Positions 28,089 to 38,699 of a stretch of DNA of 64,000 nucleotides are shown here, piece after piece (position 1 is the first letter of the stretch; each line of letters begins with the position of its first letter). The position numbers were made by a program, and so were the translations under genes. A model generated the notes under the pieces. That model searched no databases. It worked only from the letters and a program-made list of their open reading frames with translations, and was not told the origin of the DNA. Source of the DNA: Saprospiraceae bacterium. GTDB lineage: Bacteria; Bacteroidota; Bacteroidia; Chitinophagales; Saprospiraceae. The stretch covers positions 186,001 to 250,000 of the forward strand of contig JADKAE010000004.1 of the NCBI GenBank assembly GCA_016715405.1. Direction: 5' to 3'.

Positions 28089-28864
28089 TTAGCGATAGGG
28101 TTTAGCATCAGGGACCCCCGGCACAAAAGCGTTAGTGCGGCGGGCGTAGTCCTGGAACTCGGGGTTGTCGCGGTATTTTTCTTCCAGCATGGGAACACCG
28201 GAGACGCGGAGGAGTAGCCAGGTGAGCGTGAGGGGCTGATAACGGCCCATATGCTGTGTTCGAAAGGCAGGGTATACATGAAAATACCCCACCAGGCCAC
28301 ACATTCGCCAAAATAGTTGGGATGGCGGGAATAACGCCAGAGGCCGGTCGTCATTATTTTTCCTTTGTTGTGGGGATCTCGTTTGAAGCGGGACAATTGG
28401 GCATCGCCGATCGTCTCCCATAGCCAGCCGGCGCCAAAAACAAGCAAGCCGGGCAGGTGCCAGAGCGGTGAACCCGTTGTGGGGTGGGAAGCCGACAGCG
28501 TGATGGGAAGTGCGATCACCCACATAAACAGGCCCTGCAGGAGAAAAACCTGCAGATAACTGCGCCAAATCCAGTTGCGCCCCCATTGTTGGCGCCATTG
28601 GCGGTAGCGGAAATCTTCGGCCTCCCGGCGCCGGTAGCGCAGCCACAGATAACCCGATAGGCGGAGGGCCCAAAGAGCTATCATACCCGCCAAAGTGAAG
28701 TAGGGCAAGCCCAGCGGCATTCCGGCTAATACCGGCCAAACAGCCAGCGCAAGAAACCCAAATCCCCAGGCAATATCGACCAGCCCGTTGTCGCGTTGCC
28801 AAACGGCTATAATAAACCAGGCGGTCATGTACACCCACACTAAAATGGCGGCTGAAAGAAGCAT
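28089..28864 (-). CDS. DUF1295 (steroid 5-alpha-reductase-like) membrane protein (frameshifted)
   Basis: An integral membrane protein of about 258 residues with the conserved C-terminal pattern FKRDPHNKGKIMTTGLWRYS and RHPNYFGECVAWWG that marks the DUF1295/isoprenylcysteine-methyltransferase-like superfamily. Start at MLLSAAILVW (28864). A one-base frame change near 28240 separates the end (VSGVPMLEEKYRDNPEFQ) from the rest; the correct stop is at 28089. Substrate unknown; the family is thought to reduce or methylate lipids. Confidence 0.8.
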
Positions 28865-28977
28865 AAAATGGTTATTATTGTGCGTAAATTCACCAGTAAC
28901 GTTAACAAAACCATGGTGGGCTGGTTTATATATTATCAGCAATTCAACTTTCAACAATTTACAAAATATAGTCAGTT

Positions 28978-29541
28978 ATGATCTCCAAAAGCATGGAAAA
29001 GGCGCTTAACCAGCAAATAGCGCTCGAAGGATATGCCTCTTACCTTTATTTGTCGATGGCCTCGTGGTGTGAAAATGAAGGCCTTGAAGGCTGCGCACAA
29101 TTCCTCTACCGCCAATCGGACGAAGAACGCGCCCATATGCTGCGTATATTTCGCTACATCAATGAGGTAGACGGGCATGCATTGTCGCCAGGCATCAAAG
29201 AACCCGCGCATACTTTTAAGTCGGTCCGCGATTTATTTGAGCAAGTATACACCCACGAGCAAAAAGTGACCCGCTCTATCCACGAGTTGGTATCGCAGTC
29301 GTACGAAGAAAAAGACCATACCACGCTCAATTTCCTACAGTGGTATATCAACGAACAACGCGAAGAAGAAGCCCTGATGCGCACGATTCTTGATAAAATC
29401 AAGTTGATCGGCGATACGCCCCAGAGCTTGTATTTTATCGACATGGAGCTGGATAAAATCAACCAGATGACGGCGCAAGCCGAAGGAGGGGAGGGGGAGA
29501 GGCCATACGATAATTATCCATTTTTAATAAAAAACAAACGC
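28978..29541 (+). CDS. Ferritin (reads into the next gene without a stop)
   Basis: Non-haem ferritin-like iron store of about 175 residues: QQIALEGYASYLYLSMASW supplies the first ferroxidase Glu and DEERAHM the ExxH motif; another ligand region is LNFLQWYINEQREEE. The frame continues through AEGGEGERPYDNY into the following exported protein with no stop. The fusion point contains GGAGGGGAGGGGGAGAGG; a one-base indel there would give a stop within a few codons. I therefore treat the fused 401-codon ORF as two genes. Confidence 0.85.
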
Positions 29542-30183
29542 ATGAAATCCCAACTTGCCACTGTCGCCCTCATCCTAATTCTGACTAACTCCCTGATTAG
29601 CCAGGAACAGGATTCCATATCTGCCAATGACATCGAGCCGCCATTGCGACTGGAACTGACCATCGACGGCAAAACTTATACCCTCAAAGACGGCGACGAA
29701 ATCAAGCTCAAAGGCGTGGCTGCCAACCCCACTGTCAGCGTGCGCTCGGCGGCGTTTCGGCAGTTCCAGTTTGAATCTGTGTATTTCGAATATCCTACAC
29801 ACTTCGCCTATACGTATGAAGAAGATTTTGGCTACAGAATTTGGTCGCTCGACGGCAGTGATTTTATCATATTGATGTTTGTATACGACGTGCCTGTCGT
29901 ACTCGACGAACTGGTAGATGAGATGGTGGCACAGTTTGGTGAAGAAAACTGCACGATCACTCCTTTTGAACGCAAACTGGGAGAGATACCCTGCGCCGGA
30001 AAAAGAATAGAGGTGTCGTTGATCGGGCAATCGCTGAATTACGAAATTCTCGATATTCCCTATCCCGATGACAAAAAGCGCATCCTTGCTTTCCAGGATA
30101 TTAGAGATGAAACGGGCAATTCTTCTTCTGAAAGCACGCTGACTATGCAGCAAATCAATACTTCTTTTAAGCTTATTAAGTAA
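29542..30183 (+). CDS. Exported hypothetical protein
   Basis: Begins with a signal peptide (MKSQLATVALILILTNSLIS) at ATG 29542. The mature part is about 195 residues of mostly beta character (LELTIDGKTYTLKDGDEI, FQFESVYFEYP). No family recognised. In the current sequence it is fused in frame to ferritin. Confidence 0.6.
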   Translation: MKSQLATVALILILTNSLISQEQDSISANDIEPPLRLELTIDGKTYTLKDGDEIKLKGVAANPTVSVRSAAFRQFQFESVYFEYPTHFAYTYEEDFGYRIWSLDGSDFIILMFVYDVPVVLDELVDEMVAQFGEENCTITPFERKLGEIPCAGKRIEVSLIGQSLNYEILDIPYPDDKKRILAFQDIRDETGNSSSESTLTMQQINTSFKLIK

Positions 30184-30260
30184 CTGTTTAGTAGGGTTTA
30201 GTGCCTGCGGCAGTTTAGTAGGGTTTAGGTTTTATACCTACTAAACCCTACTAAACAGTA
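30183..30260. repeat. TTTAGTAGGGTTTAG inverted repeat
   Basis: CTGTTTAGTAGGGTTTAG twice on the left, then CCTACTAAACCCTACTAAAC on the right. Lies between convergent genes and could terminate both; related to 4684-4789. Confidence 0.75.
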
Positions 30261-30262
30261 AA

Positions 30263-32266
30263 TTAGTGCCTGTCAACTACAACTTTTCCTGTATACAAAT
30301 TACCTGTCGCAGTGCGTATCTGGATCAGGTACACACCGGGCGTATTACCGGTTAAGTCAATTTGTTCCGGTGAGCCGGTGCTGATATACTGCCGGGTGAT
30401 TACTTCGCGTCCTGTCATATCTAATACCCTCAAAATCATAAGCTCGCCTGCTTCTGCAACGGCATCCACCCAAATAGCGCCTGTGGTGGGATTGGGGTAT
30501 ACTTTTAGCGGAGTGTTTGGTTGTTGATGCACATCTTTTCGCGACACAAAACCTTCTGCTGCTGTATTCAGCGGCCTCATTAGGGGTTGAATACCTCCTG
30601 AGATGGCGACATTGTCAAAAATGACGGTAGTAGTGATATTGTTGTTGGTGCTTTCCGCAAATACCCCCATCAATACGCAATTGGGGAAATTGACCTGGGA
30701 GATACCCACAGAAGTCCACTGCTGGCCGTTGACCGACACGTAGGTCGTGATCGTATTGCCGGTGCGGTTGATGCGCAGCCAGTGTTCTTGGCCCGGCGCG
30801 ATCACGCTTTGTTGAATCTGCATGGGGGCATTGGCCGTAGCCCTGAGTTCGCGGCGTATCTGGTTGCCCAGGTTAGATTTGACGGCTACTTTGCGCGAGC
30901 CGGGCGTCATATTTTCGCGGATCATAAGTCCGCCCCAGCCACCCGAAGGCTGGATGCCGGAGACGCGGGTTGTAATTTCGCCGTTGCCGCAGAGGTCAAC
31001 ATACACGAAGTGGGCTACATCGGAAGTGGGCACGGAGTAACCTTTGGCGCTCACCGTAAATCCGTCATCGCAAACTTCGTTGGTGGCGCTGCCGTTGGCT
31101 GTGCCGCCGATATTGCCGTTGCTCCAGGGCGGTTTGATGCCGGTATCCTGTTCTACCGATACCTGGGCCACGCCCTGGGTTTGGTTGCCGCATTCGTCTT
31201 CTACGATGACCGTTACGGGTATCGTCATGTCCAGTTGGTCACAATTGACAAAATCGGGGGTGATGCTTACCAAAGAGACGTCGCCGCAATTATCGGATGC
31301 ATTGTCGACGAGCATGGCTTCCGTGAGCGCCACGTTCCCATCGTCGAAGAGCGTGACTTGTATGTTCAGGAGATCGAGTTCGGGTGGCGTATTGTCGCTT
31401 ACGGTGATGGTTTGGGTAAACACGTCCGTACTCACATTTCCACATTTATCAACCAGTTGCCAGGAGCGGATGAGGGTATAATCGCCTGCACAACTACCTG
31501 GTACGGTTCCATCATCTACCAAGACCGCTTCAGCTGTTCCACCTATGTCAAAGCCTTCGGGTTCCAGGTCGAGGGCGGCTTCGAGGCCGGCTTCGTCACT
31601 GCACTCCAGTGATACATCCAGACTTCCGGGCACGCTGGTAAATTGTGGCGGCACATTGTCGTTGCAATCGAAGGTAAAAATCAACAGGTAAGTGGTTGAC
31701 GAAAAAGGTATGTCAATATCTATCCAGCCCGTGTAAGTACCGGGAGGTAGGGGCACATTCAGCGATCCGATCAGGTTGGAGGTTGGGATATCGGCGTTAT
31801 TAATATTGTCCACCTCCACGTCAGGGCTTCCTATCGGTTGTGCGTCGTCGCCAAACCAGAAGCGGAACTTCACTGGTGTGTCATCAAATAAGGCGTCCAT
31901 GTCTTGCAAGTGAATAGACACCAACTCAAAACCTTCGGGTACCACGAAAGTGAACAGATCGTGATAATCCACATTAGAAGGCATCAGGCAGCCGAATAAT
32001 TCGATATCGAGATTGTCGCCGCTCAGGTTTGCCATACTGATATTGTCGGGGTTGCCAAAAGACAAACTACCGCCCAGGTCGCCGCTAAAACATTCCTGGA
32101 TATCGGCATCGGGATAGTTTTTTTGTTGGCCAAAATTCTCTTTCTGAACTCTGGTTCTGTCAGCCAACGGTTGCTGTGCTTGTGTCCATAGTGAAATACT
32201 CAGAAAAGAAACTAATAGTAGGGGAGTAATAATACGGGTTTTAATAACGGGGAAAAGCATGGTCAA
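30263..32266 (-). CDS. T9SS cargo protein with C-terminal sorting domain
   Basis: A 667-residue secreted protein: signal peptide (PLLLVSFLSISLWTQAQ), an N-terminal beta domain, HYR/immunoglobulin-like segments (NTPPELDLLNIQVTLFDDG, IVEDECGNQTQGVAQV), a jelly-roll concanavalin-like region (ELRATANAPMQIQ, GQEHWLRINRTGN), and a type IX sorting tail (VYPNPTTGAIWVDA ... GVYLIQIRTATGNLYTGKVV). It would be exported to the surface by the type IX system whose PorW-like component lies just upstream. Function of the cargo unknown. Confidence 0.88.
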   Translation of the reverse strand: MTMLFPVIKTRIITPLLLVSFLSISLWTQAQQPLADRTRVQKENFGQQKNYPDADIQECFSGDLGGSLSFGNPDNISMANLSGDNLDIELFGCLMPSNVDYHDLFTFVVPEGFELVSIHLQDMDALFDDTPVKFRFWFGDDAQPIGSPDVEVDNINNADIPTSNLIGSLNVPLPPGTYTGWIDIDIPFSSTTYLLIFTFDCNDNVPPQFTSVPGSLDVSLECSDEAGLEAALDLEPEGFDIGGTAEAVLVDDGTVPGSCAGDYTLIRSWQLVDKCGNVSTDVFTQTITVSDNTPPELDLLNIQVTLFDDGNVALTEAMLVDNASDNCGDVSLVSITPDFVNCDQLDMTIPVTVIVEDECGNQTQGVAQVSVEQDTGIKPPWSNGNIGGTANGSATNEVCDDGFTVSAKGYSVPTSDVAHFVYVDLCGNGEITTRVSGIQPSGGWGGLMIRENMTPGSRKVAVKSNLGNQIRRELRATANAPMQIQQSVIAPGQEHWLRINRTGNTITTYVSVNGQQWTSVGISQVNFPNCVLMGVFAESTNNNITTTVIFDNVAISGGIQPLMRPLNTAAEGFVSRKDVHQQPNTPLKVYPNPTTGAIWVDAVAEAGELMILRVLDMTGREVITRQYISTGSPEQIDLTGNTPGVYLIQIRTATGNLYTGKVVVDRH

Positions 32267-32400
32267 TTTTTAGTGAACAAACTTCAGAGGTTGTCCTGCG
32301 GAAATCACAATACCGCAAGTATCCCTGCAAAGTTGTAGCCATGCGAGACGGGAAAGGATTAATAGTTTTTCAAAAAGTGTAAAAAAGGTAAAAATTTAAT

Positions 32401-32521
32401 GTGCTGATGGTTGATGTGCTGATGGGTTAATGTGCTAATGAGTTGATAATTAATATATTAAAAAACAATAATATTAATAAAATCAGCAAATCAGCACATC
32501 AGCACATCAGCACATCAGCAA
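32401..32521. repeat. GATGTGCTGATG palindromic repeat
   Basis: Degenerate TGCTGATG/TGTGCTGATG words on the left, an AT-rich centre, and CATCAGCACATCAGCACATC words on the right, forming a long stem. The stop codon of the PorW-like gene (32515-32517) lies inside it. A second element is at 41152-41257. Confidence 0.8.
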
Positions 32522-35500
32522 TACGTGGCATCAAAAAACGTCTTATAGGCTGCGAGGTCTTTATTACTCAGCAGCAGGCGATAATTATTTTGGGAAATAA
32601 TCATCAGATCGTGGGCCATGGTGCCGCTATCGAGGAAGTCTTTGCGGTTTTTGTACACCGTATCGAGATACTTCATCGCGTCGGCCTGATTTTTGGTGCG
32701 GCGCAGCAGTAGCACGGGGGTTTTGCTGCCTTCGCCGAGGAAAATATTTTGGATGCGCAGATTATCGAGTTTGTAGTACTTGCCGTTGAAGTCCGACACT
32801 TTGATTTTAGCGGCGTTGAGGTCTACCTTTTCGTCTTTGAAGACGATAATAATATAGTGTGCATCGTCGGCCTCGGGTTTGTAGCCTGAAGTTTCTTCTT
32901 TTTCCTTGCCGGGCAGGGCGGCGCCGGTAGCGCCGAGCAGGCGGAGGATTTCTTTGGCGCGTTTTTGCTCTTCCGATTCCGGATACATAGCTACCACGCG
33001 TTGCAGTTCGCTGATGTAGGCGTCTTTGCCTTGCAGGTTGCCGCTACACATGGCCATGAGCAGGGCATACTTGGGTTTGAGGGGTGTTTACCCAGCAAAG
33101 ATTCCATCGTATTGCGGCTGCGGTCGTAGGCATCGCGGTAATTGCCAGTAGAAAAAAGGCTGTAAATTTCGTCGTATTGGAGTGCCTGGCGGCGTTCTTC
33201 GTCGAGGTATTTAGCGGCGAAATTGGGGTCCTTGAGAATTTTAGCGTAATTGGAAGTGGGATATTTGCCCACAATTTTATCAAAATACACCTGTGCCTTG
33301 GCGCTATTGCCCATATCCGTATAAGTGAGATAGAGGAAATACCAGGAGTCGAGTTCATAATTATTGCCGGGGTAGCGTTCGTTGAGTTTTTCGAGCGACT
33401 CTACGGCTTTGTCGTAATTTTTGAGGCGGTCGCGATAGAGGGTTCCCAAAGAGAACATGGCTTCGCGGATGAGGCGATTTGCTTCGTCTTTGTCGCCTTG
33501 CGTCACCGGCACGTTGCCGAGCAGTCGTTTGAGGTCTTCGTCGGTGAGGGAGCCGGCCGACGCGACTTCTTCGCTGGCAGCGATTTCTTCTGTTTCTACA
33601 GTGGTGCGGCGGTTGGCGCGGCGCCAGTCGTCTTCGAGCGTACGCACGCCCCAGCGGCGGTCAAACTCGCGTTGGCCGCGTTTTACTGCGCGGTCGTCGT
33701 AGGCAAAAAAGCTGCTTTCTTTTTGAAGGGCAGGGCGCTGTCCGCTTTGTGTTGCGGCGACGACGTTGCCGGGCAGGTTTTTGGAGCCGGCTTTACCCGG
33801 GATTTCCTTGCCGGTAGTTTGGCCGGCCATCGCTTTGCGCTGGGCTGCTTCCTGTTCTTCTTTGATGCGCAGGGCGAGTTCGCGTTTTTCCTTTTCGCTC
33901 AGCTCGCTGATGCGGAGCAGGCTGTCCTGCAGTTGAATTGTTTGCAGGTGTCGGGCAATATCGGTGAGGTTGTTGCTGAATTTGGTCACCTCGTCGTAGC
34001 GTTCGTCATTGGTGGCCAATACCTGCAGCGTACTGTCGTAATAGGCTTTAGCGGGCAGATAATCTTCGTTTTCGTAAAACAGACGTGCCATAGTGAGATA
34101 AGCCTCTGCTTTTTGGCTGCGGTTTTGGCGGCTGTTTTTGAGCGATTGGGCCAGGTAAGCGAGGGCTTGGTCGCGATTGCCTTCCTTGAGGGCTATTTCT
34201 GCCAGGGCGTAGTAAATCTGATCCTGGAATTCCAGGTTTTTGGAGTCTTTGAGCAGCTTTTCGAGGTTGCGCACGGCTTCTTCGGCCGTACCTTTGCCTG
34301 CGCGGTAGCTGTTTTGCGCCATATTGAGTTTGGAGCTAAACTCCATTTCGTATACGGGGTTAAACTTCAATACGCGCTCGAAAGCGGCGTAAGCGCTTTC
34401 GGCGTTGCCCAATTGCTGGTGGAGTTGAGCGGCGATAAAAGTATACCTGGCCTTGTCGGCGCGTTTGTCGGCCAGTTCAGCGGCTTTTTCGAGCTGCACC
34501 ACGGCTTGCGACGGCATTTTGCGCTTGATGTAATAATACGCTTTAGCTGCCGAGGCTTCCCGGCGCACGTCGCTAAACGTTTTGGAATCTTCTTCCAATT
34601 GGTTGAGCATGCGAAATGCTTCGTCGTATTTATCGCGTTCTATTAGCGTACGGGCCAGCCACAGCTGGATTTCCTGGTAGGCGGGGCGGTGTTTCATGAA
34701 GTATCCGTCGGGGTCGGCCTTGCTGCCGGAGGTACCGCTGTCGGTCAGGCTGATCAATCCGGCCTCTGCGGGCACGGGGGTGGGTTCTTCCGCTTTTTCT
34801 ACAGGTTTCTCCTCTTCTTTAGTTGTAGTTGGTTTTTTAGCCGGCGTTTTTTTCTTGCTGCCGCTGCTGCTTTTTTTCTTCTTCTTGATCTGCTTGTTGT
34901 ATTCCTTGCGCTTTTTGGCCTGTTCTTTTGCGCTCAATTTTTCTTCGCCGCTATCGTCAGAGCTGGAGGCCTCGCTCTTTTTTTTGCTGCTGCTTTTAGA
35001 TTTAGAACTTGCTTTGGAAGAAGAACCGGCTTTGGTGCTTTTTTTCTTTTTGACTTTAGAAGGGTTGAATTCATCGGCAGAAAAACGCAGCGTTTCTTCG
35101 GCGGTTTCGTAGTCTTGTTTATAAAATTGGGCCTTACCCACCAGCAAATAGCAATCGTCGGTCCAGTCGCTGCGGCGGTGCAGGTTGACCACGACGGTCA
35201 CCTTTTTCATCGCCACGTCCAAATCACCGGCAACGGCTTGCGGATTGTCGGCTGCAATGTATTTGTACATGGGCAGCAACTTGCTGTAATTATCCTGGTG
35301 CTGGCCCTCCAGCGTGAGTACGCTGGCCTGCATCAATTCGTCGGCATTAAAATAGCCGTTGTAATGAGCAGTTGTGTTGTGGTAGGCCTTTCCTAAAAGC
35401 GACATATCGCCTTTGCGCTTCTGCGTAGTACAACCTGCCAGGGCGATAATCGCCGGCAAAATCAATATTAAGAGGTAAAACCGCTTCAAAACCGTTTGTG

Positions 35501-35552
35501 TTTTTGTTGAAAAAAGGTTAAAAGGCCACTTCAAAGACCCCGCACTGTTCAT
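32515..35552 (-). CDS. porW: PorW/SprE-like T9SS lipoprotein (frameshifted)
   Basis: A large TPR lipoprotein with lipobox LAGC after a hydrophobic segment (LLILILPAIIALAGC), GKAYHNTTAHYNGYFNADEL at the N-terminus as in PorW/SprE, a low-complexity Lys/Ser stretch (KKKSTKAGSSSKASSKSKS) around residues 170-250, many TPRs, and a C-terminal domain (DAHYIIIVFKDEKVDL). Frame changes near 33060. PorW/SprE is needed for type IX secretion and, in gliding species, motility. It matches the cargo protein next door. Start 35552 is provisional; the lipobox helix begins about 20 residues in. Confidence 0.85.
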
Positions 35553-35559
35553 AAACGCT

Positions 35560-35567
35560 TATCTTTG
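35560..35567 (+). promoter_or_regulatory. -7 box upstream of the M23 peptidase
   Basis: TATCTTTG, 99 bases before the ATG at 35667, in the gap between divergent genes. No clear -33. Confidence 0.35.
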
Positions 35568-35666
35568 TGGCAATTTGAAACTGCAAAGTTATTTTATTTA
35601 TCTCTACACTACAAATCGCAGTTAGGGCATTAATAGTATACAACAGCGTATAATTAACGTACCAAG

Positions 35667-36572
35667 ATGTCGCAAGGAGCAGATTACGGCGCCAAAAGCC
35701 GCTGGCAACGCATACAGGAACAACTCAGCCATACTTATCGCCTGATTATCAGGAATGATGAGACGCTCAAAGAAGTGGGGTCCTACAAGCTTACCTTGCT
35801 CAATACCTATATATTGTTGAGCAGCGTGTTGGTGGTTACCGTGCTGCTTGGCATATTCCTCGTTTCTTTTACGCCGCTAAGGCGCTATGTGCCGGGTTAC
35901 GGCAGCGGACTGAGTAGCAACAGCGAGCTGATGGCGCTGTACCGCCAGGTAGAAGACCTGGAAGAAGAGCTGGAAGCCACGCGCAAATACTCCGACAACG
36001 TACGCCGTTTATTAGTAGGCGACGTACAGACCGCCGACGAGGTGCCGCAGTCGGTAAGTACGCCGGTGGATACGATGAAGGAAAAAAAGCCGTCGGCAGC
36101 CGAGCAGCAATTGCGCAAGGAAGTAGCCCTCGAAGAAGTAGGCGAGGTAGCCAAAAATACGCTTTCGAGTAGTAATTACGTGTCGCGCGATATGCCGCTC
36201 GAGCAAATGTATTTTATCGCGCCGGTATCAGGCGAAATCAGCGCCGCTTTCGGATATGACAAACACCACTTCGGCATAGATGTGCTCGCGCCCAAAAATA
36301 CGGCCATCAAAGCCGCCCTCGACGGCTATGTGTTTTTGTCGGATTGGATCCAGGAAACCGGCTTTACCATCGGCATACAACACGCCAATAATGTCATTAC
36401 TTTTTATAAACACAATTCGGTATTGCTCAAAAAAGTAGGCAGCTTCGTCAGAGCCGGCGAAGCCGTGGCCATCATCGGCAATACCGGCGAATTATCCAGC
36501 GGGCCTCACCTGCATTTCGAATTGTGGTTTAAAGGCAAACCCGTAGACCCCGCAGACTACATAAGCTTTTAG
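35667..36572 (+). CDS. M23 family (LytM-like) peptidase
   Basis: A 301-residue single-pass inner-membrane protein: cytoplasmic N-terminus, membrane segment about 50-72 (LLSSVLVVTVLLGIFLVSF), periplasmic coiled coil, then an M23 domain with zinc motifs HFGIDVLAP (HxxxD) and HLHFELW. Likely a peptidoglycan endopeptidase or its activator in cell division or elongation. Divergent from the PorW-like gene. Confidence 0.92.
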   Translation: MSQGADYGAKSRWQRIQEQLSHTYRLIIRNDETLKEVGSYKLTLLNTYILLSSVLVVTVLLGIFLVSFTPLRRYVPGYGSGLSSNSELMALYRQVEDLEEELEATRKYSDNVRRLLVGDVQTADEVPQSVSTPVDTMKEKKPSAAEQQLRKEVALEEVGEVAKNTLSSSNYVSRDMPLEQMYFIAPVSGEISAAFGYDKHHFGIDVLAPKNTAIKAALDGYVFLSDWIQETGFTIGIQHANNVITFYKHNSVLLKKVGSFVRAGEAVAIIGNTGELSSGPHLHFELWFKGKPVDPADYISF

Positions 36573-36623
36573 CGCTTATTACCCTACACGCTCATCATAA
36601 CCATTCAAACGAAAAAGACACAT

Positions 36624-37061
36624 ATGGAAAATGCGGAAAATCAGTCCGGACTTCATGAAGCATTTAACGACAAAGGAGAGCGAATCAGCCCGGTTTTACC
36701 CGAATCAGTAAAAAATTTCCTCATCGATATAGACGGCACGATTTGCGACGATATCCCCAACGAAGAACCCGAGCGCATGCTCACCGTGCTGCCCTATCCC
36801 GACGCCCTGAGGATTATCAACAAATGGTACGACGAAGGCCATATTATTACGTTTTTTACTTCGCGCACCGAGGAACACCGGGAATATACCGAAATCTGGC
36901 TCGATAAACACGGCTTTAAATACCACGCTATCCTCTTTTGCAAACCCCGCGGCGGCAATTACCACTGGATCGATAACCATATCGTGAAAGCTACCCGTTT
37001 TAAAGGGCAATTTACCGACCTGGTGGTGCGTACCCACGAAATTGAGGTGTTTAAACCGTGA
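36624..37061 (+). CDS. HAD-like phosphatase
   Basis: A 145-residue protein with HAD motif I FLIDIDGTICDD, motif II FFTSRTEEH and an acidic motif near WIDNH. Small HAD proteins without a cap usually act on phosphorylated metabolites; substrate unknown. 51 bases after the M23 gene and probably cotranscribed; ends at a perfect palindrome. Confidence 0.75.
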   Translation: MENAENQSGLHEAFNDKGERISPVLPESVKNFLIDIDGTICDDIPNEEPERMLTVLPYPDALRIINKWYDEGHIITFFTSRTEEHREYTEIWLDKHGFKYHAILFCKPRGGNYHWIDNHIVKATRFKGQFTDLVVRTHEIEVFKP

Positions 37062-37065
37062 TTGG

Positions 37066-37095
37066 CGTAGAGACGGAAAATTTTCCGTCTCTACG
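37066..37095. terminator. 30-bp perfect palindrome between convergent genes
   Basis: CGTAGAGACGGAAAA and its exact inverse fill almost the whole 34-base gap between two convergent stops. It shares GTAGAGACG with the 44-bp palindromes and is well placed as a bidirectional terminator. Confidence 0.75.
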
Positions 37096-38007
37096 TTATG
37101 CGTGCCTGGTTAAAAGATCATTGACGGCATGCAACAAGGTGGGGTATTCGCAGCGAAAGCCCGTAGAAGTTATTTTTTGGGATGATACTTTGGTGCTGTC
37201 TAATACGACGGCCGCCATTTCACCCATGGCCAGGCGCATGGCAAAAGCCGGCGCAGGCAGAATGAGGGCGGGTCGGCCAAAGGCCGCTGCAAGGGCTTGT
37301 ACCAGCGATTTATTGGAGGCCGGATGCGGTGCAACTGCATTATACGTGCCCTGCAAGTGTTCGTTTTCTACGGCATGGATAAACATACGGCACAAGTCCT
37401 CGATATGTATCCATGAATACCACTGCCTGCCGTTGCCAAAATATACGCCTAAAAAGAAACGCAAAGGCAGTAGCATTTTTTCTAATGCGCCACCACGGGT
37501 CGATAAGACAATTCCGATGCGCAGGGCTACGGTGCGTATGCCGGTAGCCGCTACTTCTCTGGCAGCTAGTTCCCAGGCTGCGCAGCTTTGCGATAAAAAG
37601 CCTTCCCCCGCAGGAGAGTCTTCTTTCAGTAATTCGTCGCCGCGGCTGCCGTAAAAGCCGACCGCAGAACCAGATAAATATAGTTTTGGCTTATGAGTTG
37701 CCCGTTGTATGGCTTCGCGCAGGAGGCGCGTACTGTTCACCCGGCTGTCGATGATAAGTTGTTTGCGCGCAGGCGTCCAGGGCTTGTCGGCAATGCCGGC
37801 GCCGGCGAGGTTGATCACTACGTCGGCATCTTCCAGGGCGGCATCGTCTATCGTGCCCCGCTCTACATCCCATTGATACGTAGGATATGTCCCGCTTGGC
37901 TGCGCCCGGCGGCTGAGGTGGCTCACGCGGTGTCCCGCCGCTACCAGCATTTCGCTCAGGCGAGTGCCGATTAGGCCCGTTCCACCCGCAATTAACACGT
38001 GCTGCAT
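37096..38007 (-). CDS. TIGR01777 family NAD-dependent epimerase/dehydratase
   Basis: A 303-residue short-chain-type oxidoreductase with Rossmann motif AGGTGLIGTRLSE, the family signature VNLAGAGIADKPW and RVNSTRLLREAI, and SGSAVGFYGSRGDELLKE. Start at MQHVLIAGG (38007) as in relatives; the ORF extension upstream is not conserved in style. YfcH-like; substrate unknown. Confidence 0.9.
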   Translation of the reverse strand: MQHVLIAGGTGLIGTRLSEMLVAAGHRVSHLSRRAQPSGTYPTYQWDVERGTIDDAALEDADVVINLAGAGIADKPWTPARKQLIIDSRVNSTRLLREAIQRATHKPKLYLSGSAVGFYGSRGDELLKEDSPAGEGFLSQSCAAWELAAREVAATGIRTVALRIGIVLSTRGGALEKMLLPLRFFLGVYFGNGRQWYSWIHIEDLCRMFIHAVENEHLQGTYNAVAPHPASNKSLVQALAAAFGRPALILPAPAFAMRLAMGEMAAVVLDSTKVSSQKITSTGFRCEYPTLLHAVNDLLTRHA

Positions 38008-38105
38008 ATGCGCTTCATTTGATGGTGTAACAACGGCAGAAGGTTTACCGGTCAAAACGGTTCAGGGCGCTTTGCCGTCTGACCGTTTTTCCGTTAACAG
38101 GGGGA

Positions 38106-38699
38106 TTAGAGCCTGCAGGTAACGCCGAAGTTGAGCAGCGAAATGCCGTAACCTAACTCACCGAAAGCGCCGATCTTCTTGTTGAAGAAGTAAGAAGCGC
38201 CGACGAAACCGCTAAAGCTCATTTTGCTGGAGCTGGGGCGGGTAAACGTAGGCTGAATATCGTCGCGCGGGGAGTCGCCGCTAGTAGGCGCTACGAGTTG
38301 GGTGTGCGTGATATTGGGAATGTTGTATCCCACCATAAAACCACCGTAAATATCCCAGTTGTCAATGCGGTTGCTGTGAGCGGCTGCGCGCAGGCCCAGC
38401 ATCGTAAATTGGTTTTCGTAAAAATCAACAGCGCCGTTGGGACGCAATATCTTGTTGCTTTCTGTGGTAGAGTAAGCCGCATATGCGCCCAGACTGAAAT
38501 TGGGCGCCAGGCGATATACCAGTTGAGCGCTCACCGGCGGTACTACCGTAGTGCCGCGGTCGGCAGCAAAAGTGGAAAACATGCCGATGCCGGCCGACAA
38601 GTCGAGGTCGCCTCTTTTGAAACTAACCGGTTGTGCTTGGAGTGCTGCAGTCGTAGCTGCAAGAATAAGGGTCAGGGCGAAGATTTTGGAAACGTTCAT
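38106..38699 (-). CDS. Outer-membrane beta-barrel protein
   Basis: A signal peptide (MNVSKIFALTLILAATTAAL QA, read continuously) precedes about 175 residues of alternating beta strands (LDLSAGIGMFSTF, FSLGAYAAYSTTES, MSFSGFVGASYFFNK) and an aromatic/hydrophobic C-terminus FGVTCRL. Small 8-stranded-type barrel; no function assignable. Confidence 0.8.
   Translation of the reverse strand: MNVSKIFALTLILAATTAALQAQPVSFKRGDLDLSAGIGMFSTFAADRGTTVVPPVSAQLVYRLAPNFSLGAYAAYSTTESNKILRPNGAVDFYENQFTMLGLRAAAHSNRIDNWDIYGGFMVGYNIPNITHTQLVAPTSGDSPRDDIQPTFTRPSSSKMSFSGFVGASYFFNKKIGAFGELGYGISLLNFGVTCRL

Noticed and set aside
33084..34646. 520-codon ORF antisense to the PorW-like gene
   Set aside because: Shadow frame; the opposite strand has a lipobox, TPRs and family motifs.
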